From Sphingomonas sp. BAUL-RG-20F-R05-02 (GTDB taxonomy: Bacteria > Pseudomonadota > Alphaproteobacteria > Sphingomonadales > Sphingomonadaceae): a stretch of 64,000 nucleotides of DNA. This document shows positions 28,005 through 40,165 of the stretch, piece by piece. The stretch is taken from NCBI RefSeq assembly GCF_022662305.1, contig NZ_JAKNQH010000004.1, forward strand, positions 310,001-374,000, written 5' to 3'. Within the stretch, counting starts at the first letter, position 1. Each line of letters opens with the position of its first letter. The translations under genes and the position numbers were made by a program. Under the pieces are notes generated by a model. The model did not search any database and was not told the origin of the DNA. It worked only from the letters and a program-made list of their open reading frames with translations.

Positions 28005-29060
28005 TTACGGAAGCAGCAGCGACGCATCCCCGTAGGAATAGAAACGGTAGCCCTTGCCGATGGCATGACTGTAGGCGGCCTGCATCCGCTCCAGCCCCAT
28101 CAGCGCCGAGACCAGCATGAACAGTGTCGAGCGCGGCAGGTGGAAGTTGGTGAGCAGGCCATCGATGCCTTTGAAAACATACCCCGGCGTAATGAAGATC
28201 GCGGTATCACCTTCGAACGGCTGGATGCGGCCGTCACGGTCGGTCGCGCTTTCGATCAGGCGCAGGCTGGTGGTGCCGACCGCGATGATGCGCCCACCGG
28301 CCGCGCGCACCGCATTGAGACGGTCTGCGGTGGCAGCGTCGATGCGGCCCCATTCGGCGTGCATGCGGTGTGCGGTGGTATCGTCGGCCTTGACCGGCAG
28401 GAACGTGCCCGCGCCAACGTGCAGCGTCAGCGTAGCGTGGCCGATGCCCGCGGCGTCGAGCGCCGCTATCAGCGATGGGGTGAAGTGCAACGCTGCGGTC
28501 GGCGCCGCGACGGCGCCCTGTTCGGCGGCGAACATCGTCTGATAATCATCCAGATCGCGCGCGTCGGTCGGTCGTTTAGAGGCGATGTACGGTGGCAACG
28601 GCATGCGGCCAGCACGTTCCAGCAGCAGTTCGACCGGTTCATCGCCCGCGAACGTCAGCGCGAAGCTGCCGTCCTCCTGTCGTTCGCTCGCCACCGCCGA
28701 CACATCGTTACCGAAGTTGATCGTTTCGCCGGCGCGAATGCGGCGCGCGTTGCGGATGAAGGCGCGCCAGCGGCGCGGCCCCTCGCGCTTGTGCAGCGTC
28801 GCACCAATTTTCGCGCCGGCGCCGCCCTGGTTATTGTCCGGGGCAGCCGCGCGTACGCCCTCGAGTTGCGCTGGAATGACGCGCGTATCATTGAACACCA
28901 GCAGATCGCCGGCGCGAAGCTGGGCGGGCAGATCGGTGACAGAGCGGTCGCGCGTCTCGGCACCATCAAGCACAAGCAGCCGCGCAGAATCGCGTGGCGC
29001 GGCAGGGCGCAGTGCGATGCGCTCGGGCGGAAGCGCAAAATCGAACAGAGCGACTTTCAT
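28005..29060 (-). CDS. queA: tRNA preQ1(34) S-adenosylmethionine ribosyltransferase-isomerase
   Basis: This 351-residue enzyme of queuosine synthesis transfers the ribosyl part of SAM to preQ1 at tRNA position 34. The family signatures [43 protein letters not shown] and [18 protein letters not shown] are intact, and the C-terminal [17 protein letters not shown] is diagnostic. It lies 26 bp after the peptidyl-prolyl isomerase gene in the same direction and probably shares its transcript. The partner gene tgt is not in this window next to it. Confidence 0.97.
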   Translation of the reverse strand: MKVALFDFALPPERIALRPAAPRDSARLLVLDGAETRDRSVTDLPAQLRAGDLLVFNDTRVIPAQLEGVRAAAPDNNQGGAGAKIGATLHKREGPRRWRAFIRNARRIRAGETINFGNDVSAVASERQEDGSFALTFAGDEPVELLLERAGRMPLPPYIASKRPTDARDLDDYQTMFAAEQGAVAAPTAALHFTPSLIAALDAAGIGHATLTLHVGAGTFLPVKADDTTAHRMHAEWGRIDAATADRLNAVRAAGGRIIAVGTTSLRLIESATDRDGRIQPFEGDTAIFITPGYVFKGIDGLLTNFHLPRSTLFMLVSALMGLERMQAAYSHAIGKGYRFYSYGDASLLLP

Positions 29061-29086
29061 GACAATTCGCTAGCGTCGCGCCAACC

Positions 29087-29788
29087 CTATTGCGCCTTGG
29101 CCTTCGGCTTTACCGCGGACGGTGCGCTCATCGTCTTGCTCTTGATCGGGGACGTGTTGGGCAGGCTCGGCGCGAGCGTGGCGGGTGCGCTTGGCGCAGG
29201 CGCGACATAGGCGGGCGGGTGATCCGCGGCGATATACGCGTGGAGGATACGCGAGGGGTTCGCAGGCGGCTCGCCGCGCGTGATCGCGTCGACATATTGC
29301 ATGCCATCGATCACGCGGCCGAACACCGTGTATTTCTTGTCGAGCGACAGCTTGGGGTCGAACACGATAAAGAACTGGCTGTTGGCGCTGTCCTCCTTCT
29401 CCGCGCGCGCGGCCGAGACGGCACCGCGCACATGCGGCAGCCAGTTGAACTCGGCGGGGAGATCCGGAAGCGTGGAGCCGCCGGTCCCGTCACCTTTCGG
29501 GTCGCCACCCTGCGCCATGAAGCCTTCAATCACGCGGTGGAACGGTAGGCCGTCGTAGAAATGCTGACGGGTCAGTATCTTGACGCGCTCGACCATCTTC
29601 GGCGCGGCGTCGGGGCGCAGCCAGATGACCACACGGCCACCGGTCGACAGATCGAGATACCACAGGTTCTCAGGATCAGTGACCGAGGGGATCGGCGGGC
29701 GGCCGGCGACGGGATCGACCACTTGCGCGGACACCGGGCCACCGACGAGCGCGAGGAGAAATATGACGAGAAGACCAAGAAAACGCAT
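29087..29788 (-). CDS. Exported cyclophilin-type peptidyl-prolyl cis-trans isomerase
   Basis: This 233-residue protein has a signal peptide (FLGLLVIFLLALVGGPVSAQ). The cyclophilin core is shown by HFYDGLPFHRVIEGFMAQGGD, which contains the catalytic Arg, then DSANSQFFIVF and KYTVFGRVIDGM. A Pro/Ala/Ser-rich C-terminal tail (about residues 190-233) ends in PKAKAQ. It helps fold envelope proteins. ATG at 29788 places the signal peptide at the start; the longer frame up to 29863 adds residues not expected for an exported protein. It probably lies in the same run as coaD and queA. Confidence 0.92.
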   Translation of the reverse strand: MRFLGLLVIFLLALVGGPVSAQVVDPVAGRPPIPSVTDPENLWYLDLSTGGRVVIWLRPDAAPKMVERVKILTRQHFYDGLPFHRVIEGFMAQGGDPKGDGTGGSTLPDLPAEFNWLPHVRGAVSAARAEKEDSANSQFFIVFDPKLSLDKKYTVFGRVIDGMQYVDAITRGEPPANPSRILHAYIAADHPPAYVAPAPSAPATLAPSLPNTSPIKSKTMSAPSAVKPKAKAQ

Positions 29789-29872
29789 TATTTCCCCGCG
29801 AAGGCAGATGGGTGCGACCAAGCGCTTAGAGCAAATCCCGGCTTGCGCCAATCTGAACGACACGCGGCCGCG

Positions 29873-30373
29873 TCACGAGCCTTTGCGGCCGATCTTCTCG
29901 ACCCGCGCGGCAACGTCGCGCGCGATCGCCGGCGGCACGAAACGGTCGATCGGGCCACCGTACAGCGCGATTTCTTTGACCAGTCGGCTGGCGATCGGTT
30001 GCAGCGAGACGTCCGCCATCAGAAACACCGTCTCGATCCGCGGATTGATCTGCTGGTTCATGCCCGCCATCTGATATTCGTATTCGAAGTCCGCCACCGC
30101 GCGCAGGCCGCGCACGATCACGCGCGCGCCTTCGCGCTCGGCGAAGTCCATCAGCAGCGAGTCGAAACTGACCACTTGAATATCGCCGGCAAGCGGGGCG
30201 ACCTCGCGTTCTACCATTGCCATGCGTTCGGCAAGATCGAACATCGGCGATTTGGACGGATTGGTGGTGACGCCGATGACAAGGCGATCGACCAGCTTCG
30301 CGCCGCGCCGGATGATGTCCATATGGCCGAGCGTCACCGGATCGAACGTACCGGGATAGACGCCGATTCGCAT
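29873..30373 (-). CDS. coaD: Phosphopantetheine adenylyltransferase
   Basis: This penultimate enzyme of coenzyme A synthesis has 166 residues, the normal size. The nucleotidyltransferase motif is YPGTFDPVTLGHMDII. GVTTNPSKSPMF, VRGLRAVADFEYEYQMA and the C-terminal SSRLV-like SRLVKEIALYGG follow. ATG at 30373 starts exactly at the conserved MRIGVYPG; the frame upstream is not conserved. It lies 27 bp downstream of ispA on the minus strand. Confidence 0.97.
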   Translation of the reverse strand: MRIGVYPGTFDPVTLGHMDIIRRGAKLVDRLVIGVTTNPSKSPMFDLAERMAMVEREVAPLAGDIQVVSFDSLLMDFAEREGARVIVRGLRAVADFEYEYQMAGMNQQINPRIETVFLMADVSLQPIASRLVKEIALYGGPIDRFVPPAIARDVAARVEKIGRKGS

Positions 30374-30400
30374 GTCAGGTCCTTTGCCCGGCGCCACCTC

Positions 30401-31306
30401 TCAACGATCGCGTTCAAGAATGAAGCGCGCGATGTCGCGCAGTAGATCGGCTTCCGGGCCATAGCTTTGCAGGTGCGCGATCGCCTGATCAACCAGCAGG
30501 CGCGCCTGTTCGCGGGCGCGATCGAGGCCGAGCAGCGACAGGAACGTCTCCTTGCCCGCATCGCCATCCTTGCCGAGCTTCTTGCCGACCGCCGCCTCAT
30601 CCCCTTCGACATCGAGAATGTCGTCGGCGATCTGGAAGGCGAGGCCGATATCGCGCGCGTATCCGCGCAGATGTGTGCGACCCTCGGTCGGCAACCGGCC
30701 AAGGATTGCCCCCGCCTCCACCGAGCAGGCGATCAACGCGCCGGTCTTCATCGCCTGCAGACGCGTGATGGTCGGCAGGTCGAAGCTTGCCTTCTCCGCC
30801 TCGATATCCATCATCTGCCCACCCGCCATCCCGGCCGGACCGGCCGAGCGCGCGAGATCGAGCACCAATTCGCTGCGCACGAACGGATCAGGGTGCGTCT
30901 CGGGATCGGCCAATACCTCGAAGGCGAGCGCGTGTAACGAATCACCGGCGAGGATCGCGGTCGCCTCGTCATAGAGCTTGTGGACGGTCGGCTTGCCGCG
31001 CCGCATGTCGTCATCATCCATTGACGGCAGGTCGTCGTGGATCAGCGAATAGACGTGGATGCACTCGATCGCGAGACCGGCCCGGCCCGCGCAATCGCGG
31101 TCGACGCCGAACAGTCGCGACGTGGCATAGGTCAGCAGCGGCCGCAGCCGCTTGCCGCCGCCGATCGCGGCATGGCGCATCGCCGCGTACAGATCCTCGC
31201 GCGGATCGCCGGGAAGACTGAGCAACGCATCGAAGCGCGCGTCGATATCGGCACCGACTTCGGCGAGCGCATCGCCTAGCGTGAGAGTGGCAGGCGCGGT
31301 CATCAT
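30401..31306 (-). CDS. ispA: (2E,6E)-Farnesyl diphosphate synthase
   Basis: This short-chain polyprenyl synthase of 301 residues joins IPP to DMAPP/GPP. The first Asp-rich motif is IHDDLPSMDDDDMRRGKPT, of the FPP/GPP bacterial type with two residues inserted. The second is AFQIADDILDVEGD. GGKRLRPLL near the N-terminus binds diphosphate. The start overlaps the xseB stop by 1 nt (TGATG), the common xseB-ispA arrangement. It supplies farnesyl units for ubiquinone, carotenoids and bactoprenol. Confidence 0.96.
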   Translation of the reverse strand: MMTAPATLTLGDALAEVGADIDARFDALLSLPGDPREDLYAAMRHAAIGGGKRLRPLLTYATSRLFGVDRDCAGRAGLAIECIHVYSLIHDDLPSMDDDDMRRGKPTVHKLYDEATAILAGDSLHALAFEVLADPETHPDPFVRSELVLDLARSAGPAGMAGGQMMDIEAEKASFDLPTITRLQAMKTGALIACSVEAGAILGRLPTEGRTHLRGYARDIGLAFQIADDILDVEGDEAAVGKKLGKDGDAGKETFLSLLGLDRAREQARLLVDQAIAHLQSYGPEADLLRDIARFILERDR

Positions 31307-31545
31307 CAGCTCGCGGCGAAGGGTTGAACGGTCACCGGACGCCCCTCGGCATCGAGGCGGATTGCTTCGATACGCGCCTGCGCGGCATCAAGCCGCTCGG
31401 CGCAGCGGCGACGCAGCTTGTCGCCGCGCTCATAGAGGCGGATCGCCTCGTCGAGCGGGGCATTGCCGGTCTCAAGCTGCGACACGATGGTTTCGAGTTC
31501 GCGCAGCGCGTCTTCGAAACTCAGCTCTTCAATGGGTCGATCCAT
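31306..31545 (-). CDS. xseB: Exodeoxyribonuclease VII small subunit
   Basis: This 79-residue small helical subunit pairs with XseA. ELSFEDALRELETIVSQLE and GNAPLDEAIRLYERGDKLRRRC are the family signature. ATG at 31545 gives the usual length; an upstream ATG at 31617 would add 24 residues without homology. It is coupled to ispA and diverges from the propionyl-CoA carboxylase operon across about 200 bp. Confidence 0.95.
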   Translation of the reverse strand: MDRPIEELSFEDALRELETIVSQLETGNAPLDEAIRLYERGDKLRRRCAERLDAAQARIEAIRLDAEGRPVTVQPFAAS

Positions 31546-31742
31546 GGCGTCGCTATGCGCGAGGCAAGTCACAGGGGTCAAGGATTGCTGCGCATCATCT
31601 TGCCCGTTGCGCGCCAATACCAGTTTGGTCGCAAGGGTTGTACAGACGATCGCTGCAAGAGTATCCCCCCGCGCAATAGGTTGCGCGACCGCACGAGCAG
31701 CTTCATTGCGGGTGCGGAGCGGTGCGCCCGCAGGAGAGCACG
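31546..31742. promoter_or_regulatory. Divergent promoter region xseB / pccB
   Basis: These 197 bp should hold promoters for both directions. TTGCGCG/TTGCGCGAC elements recur (31617 and 31680 areas), but I cannot tie them to a known regulator. AGGAGA at 31732-31737 is the pccB ribosome binding site. No gene or RNA is evident. Confidence 0.4.
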
Positions 31743-33265
<1,523 letters not shown>

Positions 33266-33269
<4 letters not shown>

Positions 33270-33508
33270 GCCGGTTCGATGCCTTTGGGGTTTTCTGGTG
33301 CATCGGCGTCGCTCTCATCGGCTGCGTGAACGTTGCATGGGGTATCAATGACTTGAAGCGTGGCTCCGCGCGGATGTCCTGGTATGGAAATCGTGTCGAT
33401 CGACACGAGGAACCGTTCGAGTTCTGGCTGGCCGTTGGGTCGAAACTTGCGGCGCTCCCGTTCTGCGGTTTCATGCTGTGGTTCGGTTCTGGAATCTTTG
33501 GAAAATAG
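33266..33508 (+). CDS. Small two-helix membrane protein inside the propionyl-CoA operon
   Basis: This 80-residue protein has a GTG start overlapping the pccB stop by 4 nt and ends exactly before the mutase ATG. Two hydrophobic segments (about residues 7-27, [18 protein letters not shown]; and 53-76, [20 protein letters not shown]) flank a polar charged loop with an N/R/D/E-rich centre. I recognise no family. Coupling on both sides argues that it is a real, translated gene. A role in substrate uptake or enzyme anchoring would be speculation. Confidence 0.7.
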
Positions 33509-35646
<2,138 letters not shown>

Positions 35647-35647
<1 letters not shown>

Positions 35648-36753
35648 TGAGTTTGGACCTCATCCCCGGTGCCGCTGCCGACGCAGCCGCCCACAGCCAT
35701 GACGATGGCGTGCATGCCGCCCCGTCGCCCGCTGGACGGCCTGGCGACGTGCGTACCGACTGGACGCGGGCGGAGATCGCCGAGCTGTTCGCGCTGCCGT
35801 TCGACGAACTAATGTTCCGCGCGCAGACCGTCCACCGCGCGCACCATACGCCCTCGCAAGTGCAGCTCTGCACGCTCCTGTCGATCAAGACCGGTGGCTG
35901 CCCGGAGGATTGCGGCTATTGCAACCAGTCCGCCAGTGCCGAGACCGAGCTAAAGGCGTCCAAGCTGATGGACGTGCGCGCCGTCCTGCAATCGGCAGCG
36001 CAGGCGAAGGACGCCGGTTCGCAGCGGTTCTGCATGGGGGCGGCGTGGCGCAATCCCAAGGACAAGGACATGCCCGCCATTATCGAGATGGTGCGCGGCG
36101 TGCGCCAGATGGGGATGGAGACGTGCATGACGCTCGGCATGCTGACCCCCACGCAGGCCGATCAGCTCGCGGAAGCCGGCCTCGATTACTACAACCACAA
36201 TATCGACACCTCGCCGGAAAAGTATGGCGAGGTCATCACCACGCGCACCTTCCAGGACCGGCTCGATACGCTGGAGAACGTGCGCGAGGCGGGGATCAAC
36301 GTGTGCTGCGGCGGTATCGTCGGCATGGGTGAGACGCGCGCCGACCGCGTCGGCTTCGTCCACGCGCTCGCCACGCTGCCGCGTCACCCGGAGAGCGTGC
36401 CGGTCAACGCGCTGGTGCCGGTGAAGGGCACCGTGCTCGGCGACATGCTCGCCGACACGCCGCTCGCCAAGATCGACGATATCGAGTTCGTCCGCACCGT
36501 CGCGGTCGCGCGCATCACCATGCCGCTGAGCATGGTGCGCCTGTCGGCCGGGCGCGAAAGCATGTCGGAAGCGACGCAGGCGTTGTGCTTCATGGCGGGC
36601 GCGAACTCGGTCTTCACGGGCGACCGGCTGCTCACCACCGGCAATCGCGGCGATAGCGCGGATGCGGCGTTGTTCGACAAGCTCGGCGTGACTGCGATGC
36701 AGGGCGAGGAGCCGGCCCGCGCCGGCAAATCGGAGGCTGCACGATGCTGCTGA
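35647..36753 (+). CDS. bioB: Biotin synthase
   Basis: This radical-SAM sulfur insertion enzyme of 368 residues turns dethiobiotin into biotin. The 4Fe-4S motif is [13 protein letters not shown] (CxxxCxxC). The 2Fe-2S cluster residues lie in [21 protein letters not shown] and [13 protein letters not shown], with the Arg in MVRLSAGR. The N-terminal ~30 residues are Ala/His-rich and poorly conserved. It lies between the mutase and the biotin-dependent carboxylase pccA, far from any bioFADC cluster visible here, which ties cofactor supply to carboxylase expression. The start overlaps the mutase stop (TAATG). Confidence 0.96.
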
Positions 36754-37085
36754 TGATGCTGGCCCTCGCCGCCGATCCGTGCGCCAGCGCGATGACGCAG
36801 ACCGCGATGAACCAGTGCGCCGGCGCGAGCCACGCCCGCGCGGATGCGGCGATGAACCGGCAGTGGCAGGTCGCCTATGCCCGTGCCAAGCGTGGCGGGG
36901 CAGCCTATGCCGCGACCGTTCTCGCCGCGCAGCGTGCCTGGCTCAAGTTCCGTGATGCCGAATGCAAGGCGGAAGGTGACAAATACCAGGGCGGCTCGAT
37001 GCAGCCGCTGGCGGTGCAGAACTGCCTCGCCAGCGTGACCGAGGCACGCACCAGGCAGCTCCAGATCGTGGCGTCGGAACAATGA
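36744..37085 (+). CDS. DUF1311/LprI-like exported protein (copy 1)
   Basis: This 113-residue protein has a very short hydrophobic leader ([12 protein letters not shown]). The LprI-type core is [37 protein letters not shown] and [19 protein letters not shown]. Three Cys after the leader fit the disulfides of this family. It overlaps bioB by 10 nt. Members of the family are periplasmic or lipoprotein lysozyme inhibitors or of unknown role; nothing here connects it to propionate metabolism. The signal peptide is shorter than ideal, so secretion is uncertain. Confidence 0.75.
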   Translation: MLLMMLALAADPCASAMTQTAMNQCAGASHARADAAMNRQWQVAYARAKRGGAAYAATVLAAQRAWLKFRDAECKAEGDKYQGGSMQPLAVQNCLASVTEARTRQLQIVASEQ

Positions 37086-37113
37086 GCGTGCGGATCGGAT
37101 CGCGACGTCTGCC

Positions 37114-37524
37114 ATGCTGATCGCGCTGCTGCTCGCCGCCGCGACGCCAGCGCCGCACGCCACGGCCACGCCGCATCCCAAAGCCTCGCCTGCGCCTAAG
37201 GCGACGCCGACACCCGGCCCGCTCACCAAGGCGGCGCTGGAGCAACTCGAGCACGCCGAGTCGGCGCTAGCCGGGCAGTGGAAGATCACCAACGCCTTCA
37301 TGGCCGGCAAAGACGCGCAGGATCACGCGCGCAGCCACTTCGCCTACGCGGCGGCGCTGCTCGACAGTCAGAAGGCGTGGCGGACGTATCGTGCGGCCGC
37401 CTGCCGGGTCGAGGGCGGGGTGCACGCTGGTGATGTTCGGCAGCCGCTCATCGTCGCGCAGTGCAAGACCGCGCTGACCAACGCGCGGCGCCTGCAGCTC
37501 AAAGGGCTGATGGCGAGCGAATGA
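37114..37524 (+). CDS. DUF1311-like exported protein (diverged copy 2)
   Basis: This 136-residue protein begins with a short hydrophobic leader (MLIALLLAAATPAP), then a Pro/Ala/Thr/Lys-rich linker to about residue 35 and a DUF1311-like core: DSQKAWRTYRAAACRVEGG and QPLIVAQCKTALTNARRLQLKG. It is clearly a paralogue of the preceding gene, 28 bp upstream, but it has lost the N-terminal Cys of the NQC motif and keeps only the two core Cys. Its function is unknown. No clear ribosome binding site precedes the ATG, so translation may depend on the upstream gene. Confidence 0.7.
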   Translation: MLIALLLAAATPAPHATATPHPKASPAPKATPTPGPLTKAALEQLEHAESALAGQWKITNAFMAGKDAQDHARSHFAYAAALLDSQKAWRTYRAAACRVEGGVHAGDVRQPLIVAQCKTALTNARRLQLKGLMASE

Positions 37525-37563
37525 GACGCGGCGCTCACGAAACACAAGAATAGGCGAGGAACG

Positions 37564-39579
37564 ATGTTCAAGAAAATTCTGGTCGCCAATCGTGGCGAGA
37601 TCGCCTGCCGCGTCATGCGCACCGCCAAGGCGATGCGCATCGCCACCGTCGCGGTCTATTCCGATGCGGACGCCCGCGCGCCGCATGTGCTGATGGCGGA
37701 CGAGGCGGTGCGCCTCGGGCCGGCGCCGGCGGCGGAGAGCTATCTCAAGGCCGAACTGATCCTGCTTGCCGCGCGCGAGACCGGCGCGGATTGCATCCAC
37801 CCCGGCTACGGCTTCCTGTCCGAACGCGAGAGCTTCGCGCGCGCCTGTGCCGAGGCCGGCATCGCCTTCGTCGGGCCACCCCCGCAGGCGATCGCCGCGA
37901 TGGGCGACAAGATCGAATCGAAGAAACTTGCCAAGGCCGCCGGCGTCAATGTCGTCCCCGGTTTCCTAGGGGAAATCGCCGATACCGACGATGCAGTGAA
38001 GATCGCCGGGGAGATCGGCTATCCGGTGATGATGAAGGCGAGCGCAGGCGGCGGCGGCAAGGGCATGCGCCTCGCTTATAGCGAGCAGGACGTCCGCGAG
38101 GGCTTCGAGGCGACCAAGCGCGAAGGGCTCGCCTCGTTCGGCGACGACCGTGTGTTCATCGAGAAGTTCATCGAATCGCCCCGCCACATCGAAATCCAGG
38201 TGATGGGCGATCAACACGGCAACATCGTCTATCTCGGCGAGCGGGAGTGCTCGATCCAGCGCCGCCACCAGAAGGTGGTAGAGGAAGCGCCATCGCCGTT
38301 CGTCACCCCGGCGATGCGCAAGGCGATGGGCGAGCAGGCGGTCGCACTCGCCCGCGCGGTCGGCTATTATTCGGCGGGTACGGTCGAGCTGATCGTGTCG
38401 GGCGCGGATACGACGGGGCAGGGCTTCTACTTCCTCGAAATGAACACCCGGCTCCAGGTTGAGCATCCCGTTACCGAGGCGGTGACCGGGCTCGATCTGG
38501 TCGAACTGATGATCCGCGTCGCCGCCGGTGAGGCGTTGCCGCTTACGCAGGACGAGGTGACGCTGACCGGATGGGCGATCGAGAACCGCGTCTATGCAGA
38601 GGACCCGTATCGCGGCTTCCTCCCCTCGATCGGGCGGCTGGTGCATTATGATCCGCCCGAGGATGCACGGCCCGAATACGGTTGGGTCGCAACCGGCGCG
38701 CCCTATGTCCGCGTCGACGACGGCGTATGCGAAGGTGGCGAGGTCAGCATGTTCTACGATCCGATGATCGCCAAGCTCATCACCCACGCCGACACCCGGA
38801 TCGAGGCAATCGACCTGCAGATCGCCGCGCTCGACCGGTTCGAAATTGCCGGGCCGGGCAACAACCTCGATTTCCTGTCCGCGCTGATGCAGCACGATCG
38901 CTTCCGCAGCGGCAACATCACGACGGGCTTCATCGCCGAGGAATATCCGGACGGCTTTGCCGGCGCACCCGCCGCGCCCGAACTGCTCACCCAACTGGCG
39001 GCGGTGGCGGCGTTCGCAGCGACCGCCGAGGCGGACCGCGCGCGCCGTACCGACGGCCAGCTCGGCCGCCGGCTCGATCCGCCTGCCGATTGGGTGGTGC
39101 GGATCGCGGGCGAAGACCATGCCGTGTCGTTGTCGGAGGACAGCATCACCGTCGACGGCGCCGAAGTCGACATCGCGATGGAATATACCCCGGGTGACCG
39201 CGTGATCGATGCGGAGATCGACGGCACGCCGCTGTTCGTGAAGATCGCCCGCACGCGCACCGGCTTCCGCCTCAACGCGCGTGGCGCCATCCACATCGCG
39301 CGCGTGCTGCCCGCGCATGTCGCGCCTTATGCCGAGCACCTGCTGGTGAAGGTGCCGCCCGATCTCTCGAAGTTCCTGCTCTGCCCGATGCCGGGGCTGC
39401 TCCAGAAGCTCTATGTGGGTGAGGGCGATAAGGTCGAGGCCGGCCAGCCGCTCGCCGTGGTCGAGGCGATGAAGATGGAGAACATCCTGCGCGCCGAGAA
39501 GGCCGGGGTGGTAAAGTCGGTCAACGCCGCACCCGGCGAGAGCCTCGCGGTCGACGCGGTGATCCTGGAGATGGCGTAA
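37564..39579 (+). CDS. pccA: Propionyl/acetyl-CoA carboxylase alpha (biotin carboxylase/carrier) subunit
   Basis: The 671-residue protein has three parts. The biotin carboxylase ATP-grasp domain is at residues 1-450 (KILVANRGEIACRVMRTA, KASAGGGGKGMRLA, ERECSIQRRHQKVVEEAPS, EMNTRLQVEHPVTE). A BT-type linker domain follows. The biotinyl carrier domain has the lysine at position 637 in VEAMKMENIL. It carboxylates biotin with bicarbonate and ATP and hands it to PccB. An AGGAACG ribosome site precedes the ATG. It is the last gene of the operon. Splitting alpha and beta subunits across an operon is common in sphingomonads. Confidence 0.96.
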   Translation: MFKKILVANRGEIACRVMRTAKAMRIATVAVYSDADARAPHVLMADEAVRLGPAPAAESYLKAELILLAARETGADCIHPGYGFLSERESFARACAEAGIAFVGPPPQAIAAMGDKIESKKLAKAAGVNVVPGFLGEIADTDDAVKIAGEIGYPVMMKASAGGGGKGMRLAYSEQDVREGFEATKREGLASFGDDRVFIEKFIESPRHIEIQVMGDQHGNIVYLGERECSIQRRHQKVVEEAPSPFVTPAMRKAMGEQAVALARAVGYYSAGTVELIVSGADTTGQGFYFLEMNTRLQVEHPVTEAVTGLDLVELMIRVAAGEALPLTQDEVTLTGWAIENRVYAEDPYRGFLPSIGRLVHYDPPEDARPEYGWVATGAPYVRVDDGVCEGGEVSMFYDPMIAKLITHADTRIEAIDLQIAALDRFEIAGPGNNLDFLSALMQHDRFRSGNITTGFIAEEYPDGFAGAPAAPELLTQLAAVAAFAATAEADRARRTDGQLGRRLDPPADWVVRIAGEDHAVSLSEDSITVDGAEVDIAMEYTPGDRVIDAEIDGTPLFVKIARTRTGFRLNARGAIHIARVLPAHVAPYAEHLLVKVPPDLSKFLLCPMPGLLQKLYVGEGDKVEAGQPLAVVEAMKMENILRAEKAGVVKSVNAAPGESLAVDAVILEMA

Positions 39580-39585
39580 ACCAGA

Positions 39586-39650
39586 CCGTTCGTACGAGCT
39601 AAGTCGAAACACCTCGCGCAACGTGCAAGGCCTTTCGCTCGGCACGAATG
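39586..39650. repeat. Degenerate CGTTCGT-type intergenic repeat
   Basis: ACCGTTCGTACGAGCTAAGT followed by CGAAACACCTCGCGCA resembles the short CGTTCGT...AGTCGAA dispersed repeats of sphingomonad genomes. It lies in the gap after pccA, between convergent genes. The copy is degenerate. Confidence 0.4.
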
Positions 39651-39658
39651 GATCTGTG

Positions 39659-39916
39659 TTATTCCTCCGCTCGCTCCTGCATCTCCATCAGCGTGCGCGC
39701 CGCGTCACGATCGGCGGGATCCTTGAACGCCACGTCGAGATCGGGCGCGACGCCGAGCATCTGCATCAGCGCCCACATGCCGAAGCGCCGTCCGCGATCC
39801 GTCTCCAACCCGAACTCGACACGCAACCGCTCCGCGCCGGCCTGCAACACAGCCGGCGATACCGCGCCGAGATCATCGGTGCCGAAATAGCGTACGAACA
39901 GATCGTCGAGCTTCAT
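39659..39916 (-). CDS. Conserved-looking small protein of unknown function
   Basis: This 85-residue soluble, acidic protein (MKLDDLFVRYFGTDDLGAV start; FGMWALMQMLGVAPDLDVAF centre; charged DRDAARTLMEMQERAEE end) has no signal or membrane segment. The ATG overlaps the stop of the DUF4169 gene by 4 nt, so the two are likely translated together. I do not recognise a family. Confidence 0.65.
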   Translation of the reverse strand: MKLDDLFVRYFGTDDLGAVSPAVLQAGAERLRVEFGLETDRGRRFGMWALMQMLGVAPDLDVAFKDPADRDAARTLMEMQERAEE

Positions 39917-40089
39917 TCCTCGCGCCGCGCGCCGTCGAGGGTGCGTTGGCGCCGCTCCGCCTCGGCCTGATCCGCCGCCTTCTGGGCAAGGGTGCGGCCG
40001 TGCAGCGCGCGATTCTGATCGGCGGTGGCGGCGGCGCCCGCGCGCGCTTTCGCCTTGCGGACGGTGCGAAGGTTGATGATCTCGGCCAT
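39913..40089 (-). CDS. DUF4169 family protein
   Basis: This very small protein of 58 residues begins MAEIINLRTVRKAKARA, the characteristic DUF4169 opening, and ends in a highly charged Glu/Arg helix (EAERRQRTLDGARREE). It is typical of alphaproteobacteria and its function is unknown. ATG at 40089 gives the family length. It diverges from the Hsp70-like gene, with 76 bp between the starts. Confidence 0.85.
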   Translation of the reverse strand: MAEIINLRTVRKAKARAGAAATADQNRALHGRTLAQKAADQAEAERRQRTLDGARREE

Positions 40090-40165
40090 GTCCGTCTGTA
40101 ACACCCTTGCGTTTCGCGCGCCAACCGGCTTAGCCCGCGCGCCGGCCCCGACGACGAGGAACCCC

